64,000 bases of DNA from NCBI GenBank assembly GCA_001643675.2, contig LSRY02000011.1, forward strand, positions 620,001 through 684,000, in the 5' to 3' direction. Of the stretch, positions 39,401-48,500 are shown one piece after another (the first letter of the stretch is position 1; each line of letters begins with the position of its first letter). The notes under the pieces are model-generated. The model was not told the origin of the DNA, did no database searches, and saw nothing but the letters and a program-made list of their open reading frames with translations. The translations under genes were made by a program, and so were the position numbers. This DNA comes from Monocercomonoides exilis (Eukaryota; Preaxostyla; Oxymonadida; Polymastigidae).

Positions 39401-41321
39401 TTTCCAAGTTTATCATTCCATTTTCATTGATTGAAAGAAAACGCACACTCGAGGAAGTCGTGGAGTCATGTATCAGCAAGAATGCAGAAATGAATAGATT
39501 TCCGTTTTCCACAGTTATCAACGATGCTCCAGCATCCTCGTTGCAAGATCTGATCACTGAATTGTCAAGGCGATGACCAACAAACTCCATTTCAAATGAA
39601 ATCACAAGAGATCCTGTCATTTCATAACTCCCATCGAATACCGTTATTTTCTGTGTTGATCGCTGGATCAATGCATATTCGATGGTTTTGAACGGTCTCG
39701 ATCTGTATCCACAGCCAGATTCATCTTCTCCTCTTCTTTGTTCAACAAACAATTCTTGAAGATTATCAGTCGTCTGAAGTGGATCTGGAACCCAGTTATC
39801 CTTAATCTCTGAACCATCCAACACCCGAGGTTTGGCACTTGTTGAATAGCATTCATTAACATCAGAGTCTGCTAACTTCCCTACCCATGCGTGATTTAGC
39901 GTAATATCATTTCCATTGTTATTTGGATTTTTATTGTCGACAAAATAGCAGTATTTGATATATCCTCCATGATATTTTCCAAAATCCATATTGTACAACA
40001 TCGTACCATATGAGCTTGAAACGCATTTCTTAAAACAGCAATCAGTAACAAACCCTTTTCCATTTGCAGAAAAGAAGCACAGACCTGCGTTATTTGATGC
40101 AATGCATTCTGAGACAATCGAAGAATCAACAATTGATCCATTTGTGAATTCAATCAAAATTGCTGAATAATGAACAGAATGGCATTTGGAAAAATAACAG
40201 TTTTTAATCAAGCAGAATGAATCATTAAACGAAGTAACTCCACCACAGCAATATGATGAATTTGAACTTGTGAAATTAGAATTAAGCACTTCAAGACAAA
40301 TGCTTGAATATGAATGAATAGAACCTCCATTAACATTCACATCAGTCGATCCGCAACAACATTCATGAAAATGGCAGCGCAGCACAAGAGAGCTCGCATT
40401 TGTTTCTTCAAATGACAAAGCTCCTCCTGGCGCATATGGAGACGCGCATTTGAAGAAGCAGTCAACAAATGAAATATTACCGCTTTTGAAAATTTGCCTT
40501 TCTGTGAATGAATCATTTGAAAATGATGAACTGCTTTGACACGAAGAAAAGGAACAGTTTGTTGCTGTAAATGATAAACTTGAAGGAGAAACTATCGTTC
40601 CGTAATATGGTTGAAAACAGCTTTCAAAGAATGAAGAAGATATTTCAAGCCATTTAGATGAGCTTCTGGAACAATTGAAACTCTGAGAATGCTTTGTGTG
40701 TGAAATGTTGAAAAACATGCAATTATCAATTTCTATTTTGGATGCTTCCCCAGAATAGAGTGCTGTTCCATCAGAAGTTGATATTTCCAAGCTTTTCAGT
40801 GATGCGTTCTTCAGTGAAACATATTCACATTCGTACACATGAATGAGAGGCTGATTCCTCGTTTTTCTTGCACAGAATCGAAAATCGATGGTCACACTTG
40901 TCAGCAGAACAATTCCCGAAGATTCAATAAATGGCTGGATTGACAAAGAAGTTATTGATAATTGACAACCAGTAATATTTACCATAGACGAAGAATCACA
41001 ATATAATGTGCATTTCTCAATGTTTTCTAACAGTGCAATTTCATGCAACTCAACAGACGAGTTGTGAAGATTTAACAATGAATTACCATTTGAAGAAAAC
41101 ATGTAAGATGCTTTTTCATTGCTTTGGAAATTGGTAAAATCTAATTGTGTTAAAAGATGGATATTTTTGTAAATGTTTTTTTGTTTTGTGGTATCTGAGT
41201 TTGCAAGGTTCAAGTTGAGATGCGTATTCAAAGACAAAAAGCGATAACTAAATGTGTTTTCTTTTTTCGATATCGAATTTTGGCAGTCAAGAAATGTTAA
41301 AAGAAAAAGGAAAATTGTCAT
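33477..41321 (-). CDS. Secreted parallel beta-helix surface protein with transmembrane segment and degenerate kinase-like domain
   Basis: Uninterrupted ORF of 2614 residues from the ATG at 41321. The frame is open up to 41660, but MTIFLFLLTFLDCQ at 41321 is a clear signal peptide, so I chose that start. The lumenal or extracellular part (about 2100 residues) repeats short beta-strand, Asn- and Cys-rich units with GGGV or GGGI turns, as in pectin-lyase-like right-handed beta-helices. One transmembrane segment lies near residues 2163-2190 (34740-34833), followed by basic residues. The cytosolic part holds a C-lobe-like kinase remnant: RWKAPELL near 2482, then VAFSIGMMLWESLTLQIPF and RKERPT. I see no Gly loop, no VAIK lysine, no HRD and no DFG, so it should be catalytically dead. 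Such architectures are common in oxymonads, which is family knowledge from memory. The role is unknown, perhaps surface adhesion or sensing. Confidence 0.82.
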   Translation of the reverse strand: MTIFLFLLTFLDCQNSISKKENTFSYRFLSLNTHLNLNLANSDTTKQKNIYKNIHLLTQLDFTNFQSNEKASYMFSSNGNSLLNLHNSSVELHEIALLENIEKCTLYCDSSSMVNITGCQLSITSLSIQPFIESSGIVLLTSVTIDFRFCARKTRNQPLIHVYECEYVSLKNASLKSLEISTSDGTALYSGEASKIEIDNCMFFNISHTKHSQSFNCSRSSSKWLEISSSFFESCFQPYYGTIVSPSSLSFTATNCSFSSCQSSSSFSNDSFTERQIFKSGNISFVDCFFKCASPYAPGGALSFEETNASSLVLRCHFHECCCGSTDVNVNGGSIHSYSSICLEVLNSNFTSSNSSYCCGGVTSFNDSFCLIKNCYFSKCHSVHYSAILIEFTNGSIVDSSIVSECIASNNAGLCFFSANGKGFVTDCCFKKCVSSSYGTMLYNMDFGKYHGGYIKYCYFVDNKNPNNNGNDITLNHAWVGKLADSDVNECYSTSAKPRVLDGSEIKDNWVPDPLQTTDNLQELFVEQRRGEDESGCGYRSRPFKTIEYALIQRSTQKITVFDGSYEMTGSLVISFEMEFVGHRLDNSVIRSCNEDAGASLITVENGNLFISAFLLIHDSTTSSSVRFLSINENGMINLENCELRSEENEQTQQFTQPVIDLHGGMMNVVCCSFTHLSMNGKPVVSMISTKCTNFTQSSFTGIERRSGNGSLIEAILGTGEKLSFTECNVTHCTCQDGNGGALMVKMNDESKLEIGQDLVNGIETTFQQCSAGKGLSERGVGGGVMIDCTGGGKMFQFSQTTFSGNQAEYGKSVFVVGSDFAELCVETKFAIQTNDSVLDELMGFDENEIGAAIPLVLLWKPFPSVVSVSGSTGTDHIMCGFAVSPCSTLQYAISTHFDSSTRKICIVPPFQFEEAAVLEGFDFEFSASTRGTTIKIVGDSSSPVNGYLETRINTTFTNITFSLPSSLPLCKPLLCCTENMLTILMCGAVPSSTDDVLSYCFCCALGGMLNVSQFEIVGVSFGENPFISISGDGTKGLLDFLNMSQISSGSNEGLISVSKKGSLTIKNVNFSSFEDNDCSVVFCKNGKSINMIDSNFSSVTRTTNSGTCLCITRENGAIITVAVNNCSFNECKVESEPNGGGGGVYGKIGNDCTLKLTGCSFVLCSAPWSQHGEANNGKGGGIFLDVEGNDSAFTITDPSFRDNKAEFGKNVFLTCQDLNSTVTNKSFAFEYEQMASDGSLFVGDDQTFLHTDLFRFLVKYESTMIFVSNNGHDVMRCGSMDDPCKTFWKGLEQISSNASEPKIGIVAACTVTDMCLFSDIAVESSSAEDDEPAKSVMTFENDVPTKNIMLEVKNDVSFNFIQFSTTANFSCLNQALITCRDGFLAIASCSLNSLAPRTSPLRAMFVNILHGCLLIRDFDVNSINIGRSMIEVSNKVDVSINNTRLQSINVTDGSLINMIPSVAEWGNENDKQICINNSVFYSVDGRSDGGRTLSCIDSTGSEVDLIKCTFSGCQAMENRKGGCVFFELCEDGLFNLKECIVQMCGCSTINGRGGGIYLRTELQAKLQILIEPLKFESNAASVGRDMFIECNNLNTQVNETMFKMNFDSSVFVHLNAIFGIDKAEHSLTPMDLLEIILIYQADTILVSSQPENGGRDTQQCGTLLLPCQTIGYSLIHLTHKLESRLIVDKQSVIDCEITLSEMAMLSRNKNNSAIHISPSISKNKSCTIECSGTVALKQLSFCFPSTMVTDHSTFLFLDHGILSVESCCFTANDGSSIAHISFVLLELEYSEIDMQNLLIEHISSSCAWLVQIHSSGGDVYLEKLRVCSVQTDMGIINVEGISNGESSTSNSSLTLLHMQIENVTIPPEESTLLNINNYRCRVYCANDSFFHKGTSQKKGSAIVISSCIDVSVDTAVIEGSENDISINEAIDEGKAICRWNGSMIELKNSSTTMRGMLIANCSNGAMSMCGGEMTIEMGMFADNNPQHIKFPSARRNIICSDGASLEITSLKGGDGWRDNSSLWILDDGCEMAGIADMRPSTLFIPSLRNVKSEEKDTLITLAFEGSLLLPCNLSFVVSTRVGDEEMLETHIFEESKFESENMVFGVISADLIRNARDDMEVSVKIQYGKIDAPKSTQSFVLKNRSEIQPKGDEKLVEGGNKEKSYWMLIVIVIFAVLFLIVLVVAIAFIIRWKKAKNENKDLREIVNDNIRKDPKAFEMVTMEMSPEEQWRRAEREAEKKNEERIKKRMNGKEMQHSESEEYLLSENGSTEYILGRDSDKIPQWMLEKIDEKKIEDETRKRTPSPSISSTSTTDTSDSDSTFVRGEDLCPTTSSMSNLVDAMACSSPHEKLIVDLRDSLFMLLHGSNKTKEMTIGTLQEREQTAAQIMFWVANLALHSFDEMENPLSSLANLSPHIVLFSEHMVICIVMHSDLSSDSDSSSISSSTIITSSSDDSTINKNGRGSPPPSSAFEDEDDFKKECLRWKAPELLNGAKTHATKKTVAFSIGMMLWESLTLQIPFGEYEAVIAGDKIVRGERPDTSKTIETSYCEVIKECLSVDRKERPTLVGLKREFIGHFPAGTVMLTVSDAIDYEAVSFVEDQRLSTGQMMSSEQ

Positions 41322-42145
41322 TTGATGAAAATAAAATGATTGAAAGCGTCTTAGAAAGAAAGAAAAAGAAAAGATTAGAATATTTGTTATTAAAACTGTA
41401 ATCATGGGATGGATCAATGCATGGATATTATTCAAAATCAAACAAAGAGATTGAAATAATAAAGAATTATTATCAAAAAATGTTAGATGATATTTCCTTG
41501 ATCGATATCCATTTCTTGACAAAATTACGAGCATTCTTCCTTCACAACAAAAAAGTTTTTGTTGATGATTTACAGAAATTTCAATAATCAAAGTTTCAAT
41601 CGCGTTATATTTTAATTGAATTATTATTAAAGTTGACGTGTTATCAAATAATAAACGCAATTGTTATTTTTATTTTATTTTATTTTTTATTTTTTATTTA
41701 TTCATTTTTTTTTTTTTTTTTTTTTGTTGTTGTTGTTGTTGTTGTTGTTTTAATGAAATGAGTAAAATTTCTAAAAAAATAACACACTCTCAGGTTATTG
41801 TGAATAATAATATAAACAAAAATACTTTTTAAAAATGATGAGACAGAATTTCAGAAATGGGTCAAAATATTAGTATTCAGGTGTTTTCACAGTTAAATTA
41901 TGCCTACGATGAACTGTTAGTGATCAAAAAAATAGAAAAAAATGGGCTCCTTATTTGAAATACATGTAATGTGACAAAACATTTGTGTATTGCATCAAAA
42001 ATGTTTGGACACTTGAATGATTATCTAATTTATTTTGGGATCTGATAAAGTTTAATTATGATATAAGTGAAACAAAAATTTTATGCTTTGTGCACAAAAA
42101 GCTTCAAAGTCTGTATTTTCCCCCAAATAATAATAAATAAATTAA
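41322..42145. other. Upstream spacer of the beta-helix gene
   Basis: Positions 41322-41660 keep the same frame open with no stop but read as unlikely hydrophobic sequence; I treat them as 5' flank. After that the DNA is AT-rich, with the T-run plus (GTT)8 listed separately. Confidence 0.5.
41705..41749. repeat. T21 run followed by (GTT)8 microsatellite
   Basis: Twenty-one T residues run directly into eight GTT units. The opposite strand reads (AAC)8, the same unit type as the CAA run at 3302-3331. Confidence 0.95.
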
Positions 42146-42387
42146 TGGGTGATTCTTTTTGGAAAATCGCAAATGTTAAATTCTTCAAACAACAAAAAAA
42201 TTTCACTTCTTGATTATGCATATTTTCACACACCAAACTTCACCAATATGAAATCTATTGCTTGACACTGCATTTTCATTCATTCATGTGTTGTTTCGCA
42301 AGTGGGAACAGAAAATTGATGAAGATGAGAAATTTTTTGGTCATTTGAAGAATTTCACATTTGCAATTTTTCAAAAAGAATCCCCTA
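42146..42387. mobile_element. Small inverted-repeat element (MITE-like), about 242 bp
   Basis: The left end (42148-42206) and right end (42325-42385) are imperfect inverted repeats of about 60 bp. The shared core is GATTCTTTTT, then GCAAATGT and AAATTCTTCAAA. There is no coding capacity. The GGG-type ends and AT-rich interior suggest a non-autonomous DNA transposon. The exact boundary and target duplication are unclear. Confidence 0.6.
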
Positions 42388-42451
42388 AATGAAATCAAAT
42401 AAAATTAAAAAAAATAAAAATAAAATGGGTTATTATTTTTGAAATCATATA

Positions 42452-43262
42452 CAGTCTAAACCGGATATAATCACATTGGATTTTGCACGACTTTTTGTGA
42501 CTATATCCGATTGTGATTATAAGCGATGTGACTTAACACAGAAAAAAATGAAAATTAATTTATGAAATAATTAATTTTGGGTCGATTTTTTATTTTTTGG
42601 ATATTCTATTCAAATACGCTTTTTTCTCTTGTGTAATTAATTTTTTCATAAGAACATATAATTTCAACTTATTTGAGCGTATTTTTGAAAAATCAAAAAT
42701 AAAGATTTTTGATTTAAAAATCAGTTTTTAATTGAAAAAATCACCCATTATATAGGGTGGTCCATATTTCTTTGCAAAAATAATAAAAAATGGGAAATTT
42801 GTAATAAAAATATCAAAAAATATTCGATATAACTGAATTTTGTTCGTTTATCGGTTTGAATGATGATCAAATTTATGATAAGCTTCAATTTGTCGCAGTT
42901 TGGAGCTTCCAGATCTTCGAACAATTCGTTCCTGGAATAAAAAAATATTTCTAAAAATTTCAACAGATATGATTTTTCAATGGTTTGATAGTTGTAAAAG
43001 GTGATTGCAATTTGTAACGACTCATAAAGGTAATAATTTTAATGAAAAATGTTTTTAAATATAAATTTTGATACCATATTTAATAATTTGAACAAAATAT
43101 TTTGGACCACCCTATAATAATAAATGTGATTGCATATTTTCAGCCCTGTGATAATATACGATGGAAAGTGAATGAAAAAAACAAAAAAATGTCGGTGCTT
43201 CAAAAAATGTGACAATAAACGATATCGACTAAATTCGATGTGATTATTTCCGGTTTAGACTG
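42452..43262. mobile_element. Non-autonomous Tc1/mariner- or pogo-like element, 811 bp, flanked by TA
   Basis: The terminal inverted repeats start with CAGTCTAAACCGG (13 bp perfect, about 25 bp with mismatches) and lie at 42452-42476 and 43238-43262. A TA dinucleotide flanks each side (42450-42451 and 43263-43264), the target duplication of the Tc1/mariner-pogo superfamily. No transposase ORF is present. A second element is inserted inside. Confidence 0.75.
42753..43114. mobile_element. Second MITE-like element nested in the first, about 362 bp
   Basis: Ends TAGGGTGGTCC (42753-42763) and its reverse complement (43104-43114) are flanked by TA at 42751-42752 and 43115-43116. The element lies wholly inside the 811-bp element, so it inserted later. 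The 71-residue minus-strand ORF in it (42748-42963) does not look like a transposase. Confidence 0.7.
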
Positions 43263-43843
43263 TATCACCAAACAATTTGCAAAAATATCAATTATTTCTA
43301 TTTACAGATGTGAAAACTCAAATTATTTTGTAATCTGATAGAATTTCAAAAAGTGATGAGTGAAATAAAGATTTATTGATTTGTGCATTAAAAGTTCGAA
43401 AGTCAATATTTTCCCACAAAAACATCAAAATTATTTATTTCGTATTTTCTTGTTTTTTTAAAAAAACATGGTGAAATGTGAAAAAATTATACAAAACTTA
43501 TTGTTAATAACAAAAAAATTACTAAAAACACAAAGAAGTTGTGTTTTCAAAAAGCAATACTCAGAGCACTCAAAACAAAAGCTCGTGAAAATATGGGCAA
43601 GTCTTCGAACCTGCAAATAAAACAAAAAATATAAGATCTTTTCACAACTTTAAAAATACAAAAAATTGTTTAAGTGTATAGAAAAATTATAGTATTCTAT
43701 AAGTTTCCTGATATTTATTATTTTTCAAAAGTGGAATTGGGAATTATAAAAATTAGGTCTCCATAAAAAATAAGGAAATGTTAAATTTCGAAACCTACCA
43801 AAAATTCTTTAAGTGTGTTGTTTGTGATTTTTGAAAATGAATT

Positions 43844-44250
43844 ATAGTTAGTGTTAATAATGGTGGACACTTTCAATTACTGTGGATAGTGGCATTATCT
43901 CAACAACTGTTGATAGTTTCATTTTGACTATAATCCCAATTATTCCCTCATTGAACACAAACTTATAACACGTATGTCAATGAATCAACGAGCTTCCAGA
44001 AATATTGAAAATGACATTTTCTTTTTTCGGAAAAACTTGGAGAATCTAATTACTCCGGGTTTCTCCGAAAAGAAGAAATGATTTTAAATGATCTCATTGT
44101 ATTTGATGTGTGATTGAAACAATTCGTATTAGTTCATATTCAATGTAGGAATAGTTAGGTTTATTGTCGAAGTGCAACTATCAATGGTTGTTGAGATAAT
44201 GCCACTATCCACAGTTATTGAAAGTGTCCACCATTATTAACACCAACTAT
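43844..44250. mobile_element. MITE-like element with 75-bp terminal inverted repeats, about 407 bp
   Basis: Arms 43844-43918 and 44176-44250 are reverse complements with about four mismatches, sharing GTGGACACTTTCAAT and GGATAGTGGCATTATCTC. The interior of about 257 bp has no ORF. The long TIRs and lack of coding sequence suggest a fold-back or MITE-type element. Confidence 0.75.
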
Positions 44251-44609
44251 TCATCAAAGAAGTGAGTTTTTTTTTTTTTTTTTTAGATAAAAACTCTAAC
44301 GTTTCAACAAAAGATATCACGAAAACATTTATCATATTAACATGAATGTGTTTGAGATAAAAGAGAAAAGTTTATTTTTCAATTTTCAATAACTGATTTT
44401 TTCTTGTTTCTATTCTTGTGAATAATAATGTCAAAATCATTGGTGCTAATAATAAACACTTTGGAAAGATGAGCTCATTTTTCACATGTTCAGAATTTTT
44501 TTAAAAATAAATCCAAAAAATAATAATATATCTGAAAATTTTTTGATCAAATTATTGCTTTTTGTTTTATACGAAGCTCTCCGACAAGACAAATTCAGGT
44601 GCAACACCT

Positions 44610-45347
44610 ATGTCTGAAACAACTTTGGTTACTGCAAAAGAAACATTGAAAGGAAAAGTTCTTCATGTTCGAACAGAATCAGAAGATGAAAAAGGAGTGG
44701 ATATGGAATATGTACTTCCTTATCTGAGCTCAATTGGAAAAGTTTCTTATTGCGTTATTATGCCGCGAATGAGACAGGCTTTAATTGAGATGGAAACAGC
44801 TGAGCAAGCTCAGAAAGTTGTGGACGAAACAAAAGGCCAATGCTTAAACATACAAGGGAAACTATTTTTTTTCCAACGTTCAAAGAATCCAGCTATAAAT
44901 AGAGAACCACCGTACAGAAAAAGTTTGCAGCAATATTGATGTATTTGCTTGAAATAAATCATGATATTAAAAATTTGTAACTTTTTATTCTTGAAATTTC
45001 CAAAATGATTTTCAGCAATAATACCACATTCAGGTGAAAAAATACTTCTTTGCACAGTTCATAATCCTCTGTTTCCAATAACTGTTAAAGTTATTGAAGC
45101 AATAATGTCTCCTTTTCATATAATTCGCACCGTGTTGTTTTATACAAATGGAATTCAATTCCTTGCTGAATTTTCTTGTCCAGAAGATGCCTTCACAGCA
45201 AGAGAGGCCCTTGATGGAAGAGAGATTTATCGCGGATGCTGCCTCTTGAAGATCGTTTATTCCAAAGAAACAGGCTCTTTAAAAGTTAAGTTTAACACAG
45301 CATCAACTTATGATTGGTCAAAGCCGTACCTTCCAACAGGTCCATGA
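44610..45347 (+). CDS. Two-RRM RNA-binding protein of the PTB/hnRNP L family
   Basis: Exons 44610-44922 and 45016-45347 join in phase 1 (donor GTTTGCAG, acceptor TTTTCAG) to 214 residues. RRM1 runs from about residue 14 (KGKVLHVRTESED, then YLSSIGKVSYCVIMPRMRQA). RRM2 starts near 110 with EKILLCTVHNPLFPITV, and ends with ALDGREIYRGCCLLKIVYS and KVKFNTASTYDWSKPYLP, which match PTB RRM2. Animal PTB and hnRNP L have four RRMs, so this is a short form. The family binds pyrimidine- or CA-rich RNA and regulates splicing and mRNA fate. The frame is open upstream to 44562 with no ATG, and a further 5' exon is possible. The ATG at 44610 is the first usable start. Confidence 0.88.
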
Positions 45348-45500
45348 GATGAACTTGAAGTGTAACCGAAAATATTTAAGTTTTTCACAATTGATCAATA
45401 CCAAAAGTAAATCATGATATGCTCCAGTCATGTGCCCAAGAGTTTGCCGCAACGTTTCCCAGCAATTGTTTGTGCCATGTTCACCTTTTTTGTATATTAA

Positions 45501-48500
45501 ATGGATGCATTATCAATTAATATTCAATATTTTTATACTTTTCACTTTTTGATGAAATTACAAAAAGATCGATTAAATCGAGTTCTTCATCACGATCATG
45601 AAGAAAGCATATTTGTTGTTTGTAATGATATAACAAAAAAGTTTTACTACATGAAAAAGAAATTGAAGAAAACTTTTGGAATACCAACGTTACAGCAAAA
45701 ACTGTGGAAATTTGAAATTGATTTGTTTTCAAGAGTTAAATCACTTTTCGTTGTAGAAATCGTCGATTTTTTTGATGACAATCTTTTTTATTATATTGTT
45801 TTCACATTTTGTGAAAGAGGAACCATCAAGCAATATATCGAAAGATCCATCACAGAAAGAAAACGCATTAGAGAAAATGTTTGTTATTTTTTGAATGGTA
45901 ACATTTTGTGTGATGGATATTAATTTTTCGATCACAAAATTAAAGGTAATATGGCAAGTTGGTTCAGAGATTGTTGCTGGGCTTGAATCATTACATTCAC
46001 TAGGAATCATTCACCGAAATATTAAACCAGAAAATATTTATATAACTAAAGAAAAACTATGTAAGATAGGTTTGCAGCTCATAATTTTTGATTTATTCGA
46101 CAAACTTCAAAAAATTTGATGGTGAACAATGATTGATCCTTTTTTTTCAATCTCCTTCATTTCAGGTACTCTAGGAAGCGAATCGCTTTTGCTAGAATTA
46201 ACATCAAATCCATGTGCGACTGTTTCGTCTTTAAAATATTTAGCTCCTGAAGTTCTTAACCGAAAGATGTTTGCCAACAATTCTTATCAATATATTAATA
46301 TTTTTTAACATTTTCATGATAAATGCCACTTTTAATCTGATCGCCAACAGAATAACAGGAGCTTCAGATATGTTTTCGCTCGGATGCATCTTGTTTGAAA
46401 TGATGACATTTCAGCTTCCATTCGAGACAGGCGATCTCATCGAGCCAGGCTCCCCTCTCTCTGAGAAGTTCGGACGATCTTCTGCCCATTTTGCCCAGCC
46501 AAGAATAAGAACTGCATCAATCCCCGAGGGATATTCAGACGAGCTAAAGAAAGTGATATATCGCTTGCTGTCGTTGGTGTGTTGAGACGTATATCTTTTT
46601 CTTTTCCTTTTGAGGTTATTTGATGATTCATGTATTTTCTCAAATTCACACAAAAATCAAAATTAATTCAATCTATATCATTAACACGAAATTACTATAT
46701 TTCTTTATTTTCTCTTCTCTCTCATAAACATGTTCTCACTCATCAACTCCATCAACAAAACCCAAACACTGCTGCAGGACCCAAACAGCCGCCCAACGCC
46801 GAATGAGCTGCTGCAGCACCCGCGAATGAAGGCTGAGCTGTCCCACACGCTTGCGCGCATCAAAGAAGCCAAGCTTCCATCTCACAGCGACTCCTCTGCC
46901 ACAGCCTCGCTCCCAATCACACCGTCTTTCACCCCGTTCACGTTTTCCTCGTCTGTTGCATCGCTTTCGAGCAACGAACGAGGAGACGAGGAAGTCAGAA
47001 GCACAAGCATTTCACAGTCTCCTGCTTCGTTTAGCTCGTCTTTCGTACGCTCTTCTGAGCCTTTTCCTCTTCTTCCTGCAAAGTCCAACGCATTCGCAAA
47101 GGATAAGACAGCAGAGTTTGCTGCGATGCAATCTGCATCTTTGCCAAATCAAAGACAAACTCCAACTTTAACCCCAACCTCTTCTTCTGGCAGTCAGACA
47201 AGCCCACTTTCACCTGGTTTACACATATCAACATTTGCTTCCTCTCCAAGTAGCTCTGCTTTTGATTCTAATTCTTCCACCTTTCAGCCTTTGAATTCTC
47301 TCAATTCTTCTGATTCAGCATCTTCGAACCAAGTCCCTTCGAGCAGCAATGCTTCTTCTCGTCTTCAGCACCCATCTTCAACTGGCACTTTAAATGCTGC
47401 TGCTGATTCCTCATTGTCTCCTCATTCAAATGAACTTACCAAACAAACTCTGGTTGCAAAAGAAGCAACTCCCTTTTCGTCTCTGCAGACTCAAACAACC
47501 AGAACAACAACGCCATTGAATTCACTGTCAACACCACCAAGAGACTCATCATCATCATCATCATCATCATCTTCTTCTTCTTCTTCTCCGTCTTCGTCTT
47601 CATCTTCGTCTTCATCTTCCTCTTCCTCTTGCTCTTCATCTTCGTCTTCATCACAGATTGGAAATTTGCTTAAGACATTCCGAGCACTCTTCCCACAGAA
47701 AGACAATAGCAATGGTGATGCACAGTCAGATGGGAAAGAGGAAGAAGGAGAACAGGAACAAAAGATGGTTTTAGATGTGGATGAGGACGAAGACCAAGAA
47801 AATGCAATGCAAAGCGATGAAACTGAGGCAGATTCTGATACAAACACCGAAGCAGACGCGGAAGATGGAATAAACAACAACAGCAGCAGCAATGACTCAC
47901 GCACCAACACTTATTTTTCTGCATCGATGCAACTTCTGTTTGCGATCCGGCAGCATTTGGACGACAGCATTCAGCTGACGACGCTTCCAGAGGCTTTAGA
48001 TATTTACTGCAAACAGTTGAAGACTGCATCGAAGGAAGAGAAGAGGAAATTACTCGGTAAAGAGACAGTGGATCTGCTGGTGCCATTTCTTGAGCTATCG
48101 AAAAAGAGTGACGGAGAAGAAGGAGGAGAAAATGGTGTTGAAAGGGAAAGAGAAGCAAATTCAACAGAAGAAGAAGAAGATGATGATGATGAAGAGAACA
48201 ACATTAAATGTCTTTGCCTCATTTTTGATCTGTTGCAGTGCGGACTTCTCGACGATGCTGAACACACCGCAGCTGTTTGCTCTCCTTCGCTCATTTCAAA
48301 TCTGCTTAGCTTTTTGGATGTGAATAACAGTTCCATCATCACACCACTTATTCTTGCAGTTGCTCGTTTTTGCTCCTGCGAGAATGAAGAAGTCATCAGC
48401 ACTCTCATCGACAACCAGATTCTTTCCAGGCTGTTGCATTCATCAGACATGCAGCACTCGTTTGCTTCCCGCATTGCCGCTGTCAGTTTCTACAGTGTGT

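Noticed and set aside
41322-41660. N-terminal extension of the beta-helix protein from an upstream ATG
   Set aside because: A strong signal peptide starts at 41321; the upstream 113 codons would bury it and have unlikely composition.
42748-42963. 71-residue ORF inside the nested element as a transposase remnant
   Set aside because: No DDE or helix-turn-helix pattern; the composition is that of AT-rich noise and the ORF overlaps the terminal repeat.
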